NCBI GenBank assembly: GCA_035294785.1
Contig: DATGKF010000116.1
Location: 27,690 to 91,689, forward strand
Length of the DNA: 64,000 nt
Direction of reading: 5' to 3'
From: Poindextera sp035294785
Lineage (GTDB): Bacteria > Pseudomonadota > Alphaproteobacteria > Caulobacterales > Caulobacteraceae
Of this stretch, positions 7,633-15,445 are shown in pieces. Numbering within the stretch: position 1 is the first letter of the stretch; every line of letters begins with the position of its first letter. The notes below the pieces were generated by a model. That model made no database searches, was not told where the DNA came from, and saw nothing but the letters and a program-made list of their open reading frames with translations. A program made the position numbers and the translations under genes.

Positions 7633-9326
7633 TAGCCAGCCTTCGCCAGCGCCGCCGCGCGGATCTGGCCGAGCGTGGTCGAGGTGCTGATCGCGTCGAC
7701 GTCGATCTTCAGGTGCAGGATGGACGGCAGGCCCGACGCGCGCGCCGCCTCGAAGGCGGCCGGAAACTGGTCCGTCGTCTCGACATTCGACCCGAACCCG
7801 CCGAACGCGCGGGCGTAGGCGGCGAAGTCCGGGTTCTTAAGGTCGGTCGCGGAAACGCGGCCGGGAAACTCGCGCTCCTGGTGCATGCGAATGGTGCCGT
7901 ACGAGCCGTTGTCCGCGACGATGGTGATGATCGGAAGGTCGTACTGGACGGCGGTCGCGAACTCCTGGCCGTTCATCAGGAAGTCGCCGTCGCCGTTGAT
8001 CGAGACGATCGCCCGGTCCGGATAGAGCCGCTGCATCGCGACGGCCGACGGCACGCCGTAGCCCATCGAGGCCGAGGTCGGTGCGATGTGCCCGCCCAGC
8101 CTGCGAAACCGCATGAACCGGTGGATCCAGCCGGCATAGTTGCCGGCGCCGTTGCAGATGATCGCGTCCTCAGGGAGATGCTCGCGCAGCCAGACGATCA
8201 CCTCGCCCAGGTTGACCGCGCCGGGCTGCGGCGTCGCCGTCTCCGACCAGGCCATGTATTCGGCGTGCGCGGCGCGGGTCTCGGCCGCCCAGGGAATCGC
8301 CTTCGGCGGCTTGAGCGCGGCCACGGCCGGCGCGAACCGCCGCGGCGAGGCGTGGATGGCGAGCGCCGGCGCGAAGACCCGCGCAAGCTCCTCAGCCCCC
8401 GGATGCACGTGCACGAGCCGCACGCCCGGATTCGGGGCGCCGAACAGTTGGTAGCCCTGGCTGGCGATCTCGCTGATGCGCCCCCCGATCCACACGATGA
8501 GGTCGGACGCCTTCACCCGGGCGATCAGCTTCGGGTTGGGGGCGAGGCCGAGGTCGCCGGCGTAGTTCGGGTGCAACGCGTCGAACAGCGGCGCGCGGCG
8601 ATAACTTGTCATCACAGGGAGGTCGAAACGCTCTGCAAAGGCCTGGATCTCGGCGCGCGAGACCTCGTCCCAGCGTGCGCCGCCCAGCACGATCAGCGGG
8701 CGGCTGGCGCTTTCCAGCATGCCGGCGAGCGCCGCGACGTCGTCGGCGGCCGGCGCCGTCTCGGTCGGTCGGAACGCGGGCGCATCCGCCGCGATGATGG
8801 TCTCGCTCAGCATGTCCTTCGGCAAAGCGACCACGACTGGACCGGGCCGCCCCGATGTCGCCGTGTGGAAGGCGCGCGAAACCATTTCCGGCGCCCGCTC
8901 GGCCACGTCGATCTCGGTGGTCCACTTGGTCATCGAGCCGAAGACGGCGCGATAGTCCATTTCCTGAAAGGCTTCGCGCTCGCGCAGCGCGCGTTCGATC
9001 TGGCCGACGAACATGATCACCGGCGTCGAGTCCTGCTGGGCGATGTGAATGCCCGCCGAAGCGTTGGTCGCGCCCGGCGCGCGGGTGACGAAGCACACCC
9101 CTGGGCGCCCGGTCGCCTTGCCGACCGCGTCGGCCATCATGGCGCAGCCGCCTTCCTGGCGGCAGACGGTGACCGTGATCGGGGAGTCGCGCAGCGCGTC
9201 GAGGACCGCGAGGAAGCTCTCCCCTGGCACGCAGAACACGTGCTCGACGCCGTGGATGACCAGCTGGTCGACCAGCGCCTGCGCGGCGGTGCGAGCCTTG
9301 GGGTTGGGTTGCATCGGGGCGTTCAT
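7632..9326 (-). CDS. ThDP-dependent enzyme, acetolactate synthase/benzoylformate decarboxylase family
   Basis: 564 residues in the three-domain order of this family: N-terminal pyrimidine-binding domain (residues about 12-180, with the activating glutamate in CRQEGGC), central DHS-like domain (about 200-330), and C-terminal PP domain with the Mg/ThDP motif GDGDFLMNGQEFATAV and closing N. It resembles IlvB-like paralogues, but no regulatory subunit (IlvH) is adjacent, so it need not be the biosynthetic acetolactate synthase. It would decarboxylate a 2-oxo acid and may transfer the aldehyde unit. It diverges from the ACP gene at 9466 across 139 bp. Confidence 0.82.
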   Translation of the reverse strand: MNAPMQPNPKARTAAQALVDQLVIHGVEHVFCVPGESFLAVLDALRDSPITVTVCRQEGGCAMMADAVGKATGRPGVCFVTRAPGATNASAGIHIAQQDSTPVIMFVGQIERALREREAFQEMDYRAVFGSMTKWTTEIDVAERAPEMVSRAFHTATSGRPGPVVVALPKDMLSETIIAADAPAFRPTETAPAADDVAALAGMLESASRPLIVLGGARWDEVSRAEIQAFAERFDLPVMTSYRRAPLFDALHPNYAGDLGLAPNPKLIARVKASDLIVWIGGRISEIASQGYQLFGAPNPGVRLVHVHPGAEELARVFAPALAIHASPRRFAPAVAALKPPKAIPWAAETRAAHAEYMAWSETATPQPGAVNLGEVIVWLREHLPEDAIICNGAGNYAGWIHRFMRFRRLGGHIAPTSASMGYGVPSAVAMQRLYPDRAIVSINGDGDFLMNGQEFATAVQYDLPIITIVADNGSYGTIRMHQEREFPGRVSATDLKNPDFAAYARAFGGFGSNVETTDQFPAAFEAARASGLPSILHLKIDVDAISTSTTLGQIRAAALAKAG

Positions 9327-9351
9327 CGAACCACCCGCGGCGTGCGGCGGC

Positions 9352-9367
9352 TGGTCCGGAACTTGCG
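9352..9367 (+). promoter_or_regulatory. Sigma-54 (-24/-12) promoter candidate upstream of the first ACP operon
   Basis: TGGTCCG-GAAC-TTGCG with the required 12-bp GG-to-GC spacing; weaker in the CA of the -24 box. Predicted start about 9378, leader about 88 nt before the GTG at 9466. Confidence 0.55.
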
Positions 9368-9465
9368 AGCACCGCGTTGAGCGGTGGGGTTCAGCGGCAT
9401 TGTCGAATGGCCCCGGCGAATTGGCGTCGCAAACGCGACGATCGACCCGACAAGGAGCAAGACTC

Positions 9466-9741
9466 GTGCAAAGCGTGGTTCAAGGTTCGGTCCGAGAGTT
9501 GGTCGCGGAGCAGTTCCGCAGCACGGCGTTCGATCAGGAACGCGAGATGCAGCCGCTGACCGACAATCTGGTGCTGCTCGACAGCGGCCTGGATTCTCTC
9601 TGCTTCGCCATCATCGTGGCGCAGCTGGAGGACGATCTCGGCGTCGATCCCTTCTCGGACCTCGACGACGGCTTCTTCCCCGTCACGTTCGCGGACTTCG
9701 TAAAGCTGTACGAGGCGGCCGTGGAAAAGGCGGCGGCCTGA
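9466..9741 (+). CDS. Acyl carrier protein
   Basis: 91-residue free-standing carrier protein. The phosphopantetheine attachment serine is S44 in LLDSGLDSLCF, followed by the usual acidic second helix (QLEDDLGVDPF). The start is the GTG at 9466, behind an AAGGAG ribosome-binding site with 9-nt spacing. One base separates its stop from the AMP-forming ligase gene and a FabG-like reductase follows, so the three form an operon (load, carry, reduce an acyl group). It is not the housekeeping fatty-acid ACP, since no fabD/fabF neighbours exist and the helix II sequence differs. Confidence 0.88.
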   Translation: MQSVVQGSVRELVAEQFRSTAFDQEREMQPLTDNLVLLDSGLDSLCFAIIVAQLEDDLGVDPFSDLDDGFFPVTFADFVKLYEAAVEKAAA

Positions 9742-9742
9742 C

Positions 9743-11116
9743 ATGACCTCGCTGCGCCGCCGCGTGGCCCAGGCCTCGCCGGCCACCGCACGTCTCCACA
9801 GCCCGGCGGCCAGCGTGGGCCTGGCCGACCTCGCGGCGCACACCGGGCTCGGCGCGGCGCGAGGGCAACTCGCCGGCGCCGCGGTTCTGTTGCGGACCGC
9901 CGAGCAACTTGGCGCCGCGCAGGCGCTGGTCGAACTCGACGGCTTGGCCCGCCGGCTGGTGCTCTGCCCGCCCGATCTGGCCGACGAACACCTCGCCCTC
10001 GTGGTCGAGACCGCGGGTCTGGACGCCGTCGTCACCGACGCGCCGGACGAAGCGCTGGCCCCCCTCGGCTTGCCGGTCCACGTGCTGAGCGAGCCGACCG
10101 AGGCTGTGCCGGAACGGGACGCCGAGCGGGCGACGGAATGGCTGCTGTTCACCTCCGGCACGACCGGCGCGCCGAAGATGGTGATTCACTCGCTGGCGGG
10201 CCTGACCGGCGCGATCCGCCCGGCGACGACCGCCGCCAATCGCGTTGTCTGGGGCACCTTCTATGACATCCGCCGCTATGGCGGCCTGCAGATCCTGCTG
10301 CGCGCGCTCACCGGCGGCGTGAGCCTTATCCTGTCCGACACCCACGAGCGGCCGGCCGACCATCTGGTGCGGCTCGGTGCGCTGAACGTAACCCACCTCT
10401 CCGGGACGCCGTCGCACTGGCGGCGGGCGCTGATGACGCCGCAGATGGCGGCGATCGCGCCCGGCTATGTGCGCCTCTCCGGCGAGATCGCCGACCAGGC
10501 CGTCCTTGACAACCTGCGCCGAGCCTTCCCGAGCGCGGCCATCGGCCACGCTTACGCCTCCACCGAGGCCGGGGTCGGCTTCGAGGTGAACGACGGCTTC
10601 GAGGGCTTCCCGGCGTCGATCGTCGACGCGCCAGGCCCGGTCGAGATGAAAGTCGAGGACGGCTCGCTGCGCATCCGGTCCACGCGGACCGCCAGCGCCT
10701 ACGCCGGCGACGAGCCAGCACTCGCCGACGCCGAGGGCTTCGTCGACACCGGCGACATGGTCGAGCTCAGGGGCGATCGCTTCCACTTCGCCGGGCGGCG
10801 GAACGGCGTCATCAACGTCGGCGGCCTGAAGGTTCACCCGGAAGAGATCGAGGCGGTCCTCAACCGCCACCCCGCGGTCGCCGCCTCGCTGGTGCGCGGC
10901 CGCAAGAACCCGATCACCGGCGCCGTCGTGACGGCCGCGGTGACGCTGGTCGACCCCGCCGCCGCCGAGACGCCGGAAGCCCAGCGCGAGCTGCGCGCCA
11001 GCATCCTGGACTCCTGCCGCGCCGCGCTGCCCCCGCACAAGGCGCCGGCTTCGGTGCAGTTCGTGCCGTCGCTGGCGGTCACGCCCGGCGGCAAGATCGA
11101 CCGCGCCCATGCCTGA
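9743..11116 (+). CDS. AMP-forming acyl ligase (acyl-CoA/acyl-ACP synthetase)
   Basis: 457-residue ANL-superfamily enzyme that adenylates a carboxylic acid and transfers it to a thiol. The P-loop LLFTSGTTGAPK lies at about residues 133-144, and the adenine-site segment YASTEAGVG, the GDMVEL hinge region and the C-terminal GGLKVHPEEIE motif are all present. It is shorter than most acyl-CoA synthetases (500-560), mainly in the N-terminal subdomain. Immediately downstream of an ACP gene (1 bp) and overlapping a reductase gene by 8 bp, it most likely loads its acid onto that ACP. The substrate acid cannot be read from the sequence. Confidence 0.85.
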   Translation: MTSLRRRVAQASPATARLHSPAASVGLADLAAHTGLGAARGQLAGAAVLLRTAEQLGAAQALVELDGLARRLVLCPPDLADEHLALVVETAGLDAVVTDAPDEALAPLGLPVHVLSEPTEAVPERDAERATEWLLFTSGTTGAPKMVIHSLAGLTGAIRPATTAANRVVWGTFYDIRRYGGLQILLRALTGGVSLILSDTHERPADHLVRLGALNVTHLSGTPSHWRRALMTPQMAAIAPGYVRLSGEIADQAVLDNLRRAFPSAAIGHAYASTEAGVGFEVNDGFEGFPASIVDAPGPVEMKVEDGSLRIRSTRTASAYAGDEPALADAEGFVDTGDMVELRGDRFHFAGRRNGVINVGGLKVHPEEIEAVLNRHPAVAASLVRGRKNPITGAVVTAAVTLVDPAAAETPEAQRELRASILDSCRAALPPHKAPASVQFVPSLAVTPGGKIDRAHA

Positions 11117-11834
11117 CAACACCAAGACGGTCATCGTGACCGGCGCCAGCCGCGGCCTTGGCCTGGCGATCACGCGCCGCCTCGCCGCCGACGGCTACCG
11201 CGTTGTGGCCGTGGCGCGCGGCAAGGGCGAACTTTCGGGCGCCGGCGACGGAGGCGAAATCGTCTTTCGCGCCTACGATCTGTCGGACGTCGAGGGCATC
11301 GGCGTTTTCGTGCGCGATCTTCGCGCCGAGTTTGGCGCCCCCTACGGCCTCGTGAACAACGCGGCGCTGGGGACCGACGGCCTGCTCGCCAACATGCATC
11401 TGCGCCAGATCGAGGCGCTCGTACGCCTCAACACGCTCTCCCCGATCGTGCTCACGAAGTACGTGGCGCGGGCCATGATGGCCGCCGGCGAAGGCCGCAT
11501 CGTCAATATCAGCTCGATCATCGCCTCGACCGGTTACAGCGGTCTGGCCGCCTACGGCGCAACCAAGGCGTCGCTGCTTGGGCTGACGCGCTCGCTGGCG
11601 CGGGAGCTTGGACGGCTCAACATCACCGTCAACGCGGTCGCTCCGGGCTTCATGGAAACCGAGATGACCAGCGGCATGGGCGAGGAGCAGCGCGATCAGG
11701 TCGCGCGCCGAAGCGCGCTTCGGCGCATGCCGCAGCCGGACGATGTCGCGGGAAGCGTCGCCTATCTGATGGGCGAGGGCGGGCGCAACGTCACCGGGAC
11801 CGTCCTTACGGTCGACGCCGGCAACACCGCCTAG
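11109..11834 (+). CDS. SDR-family 3-oxoacyl-ACP reductase (FabG-like)
   Basis: 241-residue short-chain dehydrogenase. The cofactor motif TGASRGLG is at about residues 13-20, NNAALG at about 85-90, and the catalytic S-x12-Y-x3-K set appears as NISSIIAS followed by YGATK. The EMTSGM segment and a C-terminal TGTVLTVDAG strand are typical of FabG. It would reduce a 3-oxoacyl (or other keto) group carried by the operon's ACP using NAD(P)H. It overlaps the ligase gene by 8 bp and is convergent, with a 4-bp overlap, with the amino acid:[carrier protein] ligase. Confidence 0.85.
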   Translation: MPDNTKTVIVTGASRGLGLAITRRLAADGYRVVAVARGKGELSGAGDGGEIVFRAYDLSDVEGIGVFVRDLRAEFGAPYGLVNNAALGTDGLLANMHLRQIEALVRLNTLSPIVLTKYVARAMMAAGEGRIVNISSIIASTGYSGLAAYGATKASLLGLTRSLARELGRLNITVNAVAPGFMETEMTSGMGEEQRDQVARRSALRRMPQPDDVAGSVAYLMGEGGRNVTGTVLTVDAGNTA

Positions 11835-12757
11835 AGCTTGAGGGTCTCGCGAACGCTCGCCGGCCAATCGGCGATCGTCGCGCCGTGCGTGGCGAACAGC
11901 GCCACCGCCAGCCGGTCCATCCCGAACGCCACACAGCCCGAGTGGGCCATCGCGCCGTCGCTGGTGACGAGGTCCCAGGCGTGGCCGAAGTGCTCGCGGT
12001 GATAGTTGAAGCTCATGCAGGCCGTCGGCGCCTCTTCCGAGCGGATCGGGATCAGGAGTTCGAACTTGAGCTGTTGCGAAAGCTGGCTGATCGCCACGAT
12101 CTGGCCGCCGCGACCGAAAAAGGGGTCGCTGGCCACGTCGACCTTGTAGGTGAGGCCGAGCGCGTCGGCGATCCCGCTGGCCCGCTCGATCCACTGGCCG
12201 CGGAAGGCCTGGATCTCGTCCGGCGTGCCGATGCAGAGGTATTCGCGCATGCGGAAGGACTGGAACCGGTCGATGTCGCGCGAAGGCTCGCGGCGAAAAC
12301 AGTCGCTGGCGACGTCGAAGATCAGGCCGCCCGCCGGCACCGGTCCGCGCTCGGCGGCGATCGGATAGGCCGGGTAGCAGGCGGCCGGGCTGAGCACGAG
12401 GTCGGCCGCGCCGAGGGCGTCGGTCCAAGGTTCGCCCTGGTCGAAGCGGTCGACGACGCCGCGGATCTCCGGTTCGGTGCCCGAAAGGCAGCTGACGCAG
12501 CCGAGCAGGTTGGGGAAGCTCTTCAGGTATCCGTGACGTTCGAGCTGCGCGCGGCTCATCACCGGCGGGAAGCGCAATACCTCGGCGCCGGCCGGGCGAT
12601 GACTCGAGATAAGCGCCGCCAGCGCCTCGACGACGCTCTCGTAGACGCCGGTGCGGGCATAGACGCCATCGACGCCGCTCGGATGGAACAGCGTTTCCGC
12701 GAGCCGCGACAGGCGGTCGTCGCCGGCGTCTTCAACAAATCGGGATTTGCCCAGCAT
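11831..12757 (-). CDS. Amino acid--[acyl-carrier-protein] ligase (truncated SerRS homologue)
   Basis: 308 residues, related to the catalytic core of methanogen-type seryl-tRNA synthetase but without any tRNA-binding domain. Characterised Bradyrhizobium homologues activate glycine or alanine with ATP and load it on the phosphopantetheine of a carrier protein rather than on tRNA. Class II motif 2 (FRREPSRDIDRFQSFRMREY) and motif 3 (GMDRLAVALF) are visible. The likely zinc ligands C127, E172 and C275 have the same mutual spacing that I recall for the Bradyrhizobium enzyme's ligands. Its gene lies 7 bp after an acyl-CoA dehydrogenase gene in one operon, and the divergent operon starts with an ACP, the probable acceptor. 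Amino acid specificity is not readable. Confidence 0.88.
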   Translation of the reverse strand: MLGKSRFVEDAGDDRLSRLAETLFHPSGVDGVYARTGVYESVVEALAALISSHRPAGAEVLRFPPVMSRAQLERHGYLKSFPNLLGCVSCLSGTEPEIRGVVDRFDQGEPWTDALGAADLVLSPAACYPAYPIAAERGPVPAGGLIFDVASDCFRREPSRDIDRFQSFRMREYLCIGTPDEIQAFRGQWIERASGIADALGLTYKVDVASDPFFGRGGQIVAISQLSQQLKFELLIPIRSEEAPTACMSFNYHREHFGHAWDLVTSDGAMAHSGCVAFGMDRLAVALFATHGATIADWPASVRETLKL

Positions 12758-12764
12758 CGGACCC

Positions 12765-13991
12765 TCAGTTGCGGATGGTTTGCGGAAGTTCGGCGACCAG
12801 ACTGGTCGCTGACAGGTTGGCGAGAATGCGCTCGTTGTTGATCATGATCGGCGCGGAGAGAATGTCGCGCAGATGCCGGCCGAGGCTGGACTCGTTGTCG
12901 TTGCGATAGCCCGAGAGGCCGCAGGCGCGCAGCGCGCTCATGACAGTCTCCACGGCGAGTTCGGAGACGTCGACCTTGAGCAGCGTGATGGCGTTCTGGA
13001 ACTCGAGCGCCGCCAGGGCCTCGCGATTGTCCTTCAGGGCGTCGTAGCGCCCGGTCATGGTCGCCAACAGGGCGCGGAGCGCGCGCAGCGACACCATCGC
13101 TTTCGAGACATACGCGGCGGCTGGAGGCATTTGCCCGTCGGCGTTGCGAGCGGCCTTGCGCACGAAGCGGCGGGCGCGTTCGACGGCGCCGGCCGCCACG
13201 CCGGCCCATGCGGCCGACCAGAAGAGGTGCGCCGACGGCGTCATCGTCTCAGCGTGGATGCGCGCGTAGGGCTGCGGCAGGATCTGGACCTGGTCGGCGT
13301 CGGCCTTGAGCGCGAAGCCTCGGCTGGCGGTCCCGCGCATGCCGAGCGTTTCCCAGGTCTGGGTCGGCGCGAGCGTGTAGTCCGCCTTCTCGAGCACAAG
13401 GAGCACTTGGTCAGAGGCGGCGGCGTCCGCAGCGCGGCGGGCCGTGGTGACGAGGCCGTCGGCGGACTCGCCGTAGGAGATCACGCTGGCGTCGCGGTTC
13501 AGCTGGATGCGGCCGTCGGCGTAAACCACGGGCGCGGCGCTGGAGCGGACATTGCCGCCGGCTTGGCCCTCCGTGGTCGATGACGCGAGCAGCAGCTGCT
13601 GAGCGGTGAGGCGCCGCACGAAGGCCTCGTGCCAGGCGCTGTCCTGCCGGTGGCGGACGACGCAGGCGACCTTCACGCTGTGCATGGCGTAGATCATCGC
13701 GGTCGAGGCGCAGGCTTGGCCGAGGATGAAGCAGACCTCGACGATGTCGCCGTGGCTGGCGTCGGCGCCGCCCAGCGCGCTCGGCGCGAGCAGACCCATC
13801 AACCCCTCTTGCTTGGCGGCCGCGATCGCCTCGGTCGGGAAGCGTCCCTCGCGGTCGACCTCCTCGGCGTGCTGGGCGGCTATGAAAGCGACTCGGCGCG
13901 CGCGCTCAGCAATGTCGGCGGCGCCCTCATTCGGCGCCGGTTGCATCGCATCGACGCGATCGGTGACTTCGGTTCCCAGATCATCGGCCAT
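12765..13991 (-). CDS. Acyl-CoA dehydrogenase family flavoprotein (possible aminoacyl-ACP oxidase)
   Basis: 408-residue ACAD-fold protein with an N-terminal helical domain (FPTEAIAAAKQEGLMGLLAP), a mid beta-domain (LLLASSTTEGQAGG and TWETLGMRGTASRG) and a C-terminal helical bundle. The stretch aligned with the catalytic IYEGT of short-chain ACADs reads IMINNERI, so that glutamate is absent at its usual place; some ACAD branches carry the base elsewhere. Co-transcription with an amino acid:[carrier protein] ligase suggests it oxidises an aminoacyl or acyl thioester on a carrier protein, as prolyl-carrier dehydrogenases do, rather than fatty acyl-CoA. That role is inference. Confidence 0.8.
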   Translation of the reverse strand: MADDLGTEVTDRVDAMQPAPNEGAADIAERARRVAFIAAQHAEEVDREGRFPTEAIAAAKQEGLMGLLAPSALGGADASHGDIVEVCFILGQACASTAMIYAMHSVKVACVVRHRQDSAWHEAFVRRLTAQQLLLASSTTEGQAGGNVRSSAAPVVYADGRIQLNRDASVISYGESADGLVTTARRAADAAASDQVLLVLEKADYTLAPTQTWETLGMRGTASRGFALKADADQVQILPQPYARIHAETMTPSAHLFWSAAWAGVAAGAVERARRFVRKAARNADGQMPPAAAYVSKAMVSLRALRALLATMTGRYDALKDNREALAALEFQNAITLLKVDVSELAVETVMSALRACGLSGYRNDNESSLGRHLRDILSAPIMINNERILANLSATSLVAELPQTIRN

Positions 13992-14052
13992 GGTTTGGAC
14001 GCCCCGTCCAGTCAGTGAATAGGATTCGCCGTCTGCAACGCCACAATTCGGG

Positions 14053-14068
14053 TGGCACGCATCTGGCT
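14053..14068 (+). promoter_or_regulatory. Sigma-54 (-24/-12) promoter candidate upstream of the second ACP
   Basis: TGGCACG-CATC-TGGCT: perfect -24 half and correct 12-bp spacing, one change (TTGC to TGGC) in the -12 half. Predicted start about 14079, giving a long leader (about 168 nt) before the ATG at 14247. Confidence 0.55.
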
Positions 14069-14120
14069 TTCAGCCAACGTAACTGAGCGTCTCTTGGTCA
14101 GAGTGTTCCAAATTCATCCA

Positions 14121-14142
14121 GAGTACTTAGTAAGCGATACTC
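14121..14142. promoter_or_regulatory. Nested palindrome in the divergent ACAD/ACP intergenic region
   Basis: GAGTA (14121-14125) is mirrored by TACTC (14138-14142), and inside lies CTTA-G-TAAG (14126-14134). A smaller palindrome, TGGAC-N5-GTCCA, is at 13996-14010. Either could be an operator; no binding protein is identifiable. Confidence 0.3.
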
Positions 14143-14246
14143 TGAAGGTGGAACTGGCCCAGAAACGATCAACAACGTGACCGATACGACCCATTGCAAG
14201 ACAGGCGCCATGAAACACCCAGGCGCCGGGGCCAAGGAGCAGAGAT

Positions 14247-14510
14247 ATGGCGGACGGTAACCTCGTCTCGCGGCAGGCGAGGATCTTCAGCATCGTGAGC
14301 GCAATGCTCGCCAAGCAGGGCTTTCCAGGCCAGGTCGAACCCAACCAGTCGCTGCAGGAGGCCGGGCTCACCTCGCTCGACTTGGTCAACCTGATGCTGG
14401 CCATCGAAGCCGAGTTCGACTTCGAGGTTCCCCAGGACGAGATGACGCCGGAGAACTTCTCGAGCGTGCGCGCGATCGAGCGCCTGCTCGACTCCTTCGT
14501 CCCGGCCTGA
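14247..14510 (+). CDS. Acyl carrier protein, probable acceptor of the amino acid ligase
   Basis: 87-residue carrier protein with attachment serine S43 in AGLTSLDLVNLM, followed by an acidic helix (AIEAEFDFEVPQDEM). The start ATG at 14247 follows GGAGCAGAGAT. It is divergent from the ACAD/amino acid:[carrier protein] ligase operon across 255 bp, the arrangement expected if it is the partner carrier. Its stop shares a base with the ATG of an alpha/beta hydrolase, so the two are coupled. The other ACP in the window (9466) differs clearly in helix II, so each probably serves its own activating enzyme. Confidence 0.88.
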   Translation: MADGNLVSRQARIFSIVSAMLAKQGFPGQVEPNQSLQEAGLTSLDLVNLMLAIEAEFDFEVPQDEMTPENFSSVRAIERLLDSFVPA

Positions 14511-15445
14511 TGGCCGCTCGCGCGATGACGCTGGACCGCGGCGCACAGCGTTTCCTCAGGATGCTCAGCGCCTCCGCGGGCGACGGCGGCAGGCGAAACG
14601 CGGCGGACCGCCGGCGCTCGCTCGAGGCGTTGGCTGCGCTCGCCGAGGAGACGCCGCCCGATCCGGTCGATGTGCGCGACCTGTTGTCGCCGGGCGAGCA
14701 CGGCGGCGTTCGGCTCCATCTCTACCGCCCCGCGGAACTGCGCGGCGACGGCTGCCTCGTCTTCTTTCACGGCGGCGGCTGGGTCGCCGGCGGCCTCGCC
14801 ACCCACGACGGCGTGTGCCGCAGGCTGGCGGCCGCAGGCGGCATGCGCGTGCTGGCGGTCGACTACCGGCTCGCGCCCGAGCACCCGTTCCCGGCCGCCG
14901 TCGAGGACGCTCTGGCCGTGGTCCGATGGGCGGCGGACGAAGCCGACGCGCTCGGATTCGACGCGCGCCGCCTGGCGGTCGGGGGCGATAGCGCCGGCGC
15001 AGGTCTTGCCGCCGTGGTCACGCAGACCCGCGAGCGACCACCCATCGCCGCCCAACTCCTGGTCTGCCCGATCCTTGATGTTACGAACCAGAGCGCTTCG
15101 CGTCACGCCTTCGCACACGGATACTTCCTGGACGCCGCCACGCTCGAGGCTGACCTTGCCGACTATTGCGGCGCCGGGGTCGACCGGGCGGACCCCCGCA
15201 TCTCCCCGGCGCTCGCGCCCACGCTCGAGGGCCAACCGACCACGCTGATCCACGCGGCCGAATATGACCCGTTCCGAGACGAGGCGATCGCCTACGCGGG
15301 CCGCCTGACCGCGGCCGGCGTCGACACGCGCCTGACCGTGTGGCCAGGCTTGATCCACTATTTCTATGCGTTGCCGCGGCTGATCCCGGCGGCGCTGCCG
15401 GCGCTGTCCGCGATCGGGGAGGAGCTGGCGGCCGCGCTGGCCTAG
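14510..15445 (+). CDS. Alpha/beta hydrolase of the hormone-sensitive-lipase family
   Basis: 311 residues. Oxyanion motif HGGGW (about residue 85) and nucleophile elbow GDSAG (about 161-165), then the acidic residue in HAAEYDPFRDEA and the histidine in WPGLIHYFYALP complete a classical HSL-family esterase. Coupled to an ACP gene (one shared base), it may release or edit the group carried by that ACP as a thioesterase, or hydrolyse an ester in the final product; the sequence cannot decide. It converges with the acyl-CoA synthetase gene, overlapping by 4 bp. Confidence 0.85.
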   Translation: MAARAMTLDRGAQRFLRMLSASAGDGGRRNAADRRRSLEALAALAEETPPDPVDVRDLLSPGEHGGVRLHLYRPAELRGDGCLVFFHGGGWVAGGLATHDGVCRRLAAAGGMRVLAVDYRLAPEHPFPAAVEDALAVVRWAADEADALGFDARRLAVGGDSAGAGLAAVVTQTRERPPIAAQLLVCPILDVTNQSASRHAFAHGYFLDAATLEADLADYCGAGVDRADPRISPALAPTLEGQPTTLIHAAEYDPFRDEAIAYAGRLTAAGVDTRLTVWPGLIHYFYALPRLIPAALPALSAIGEELAAALA

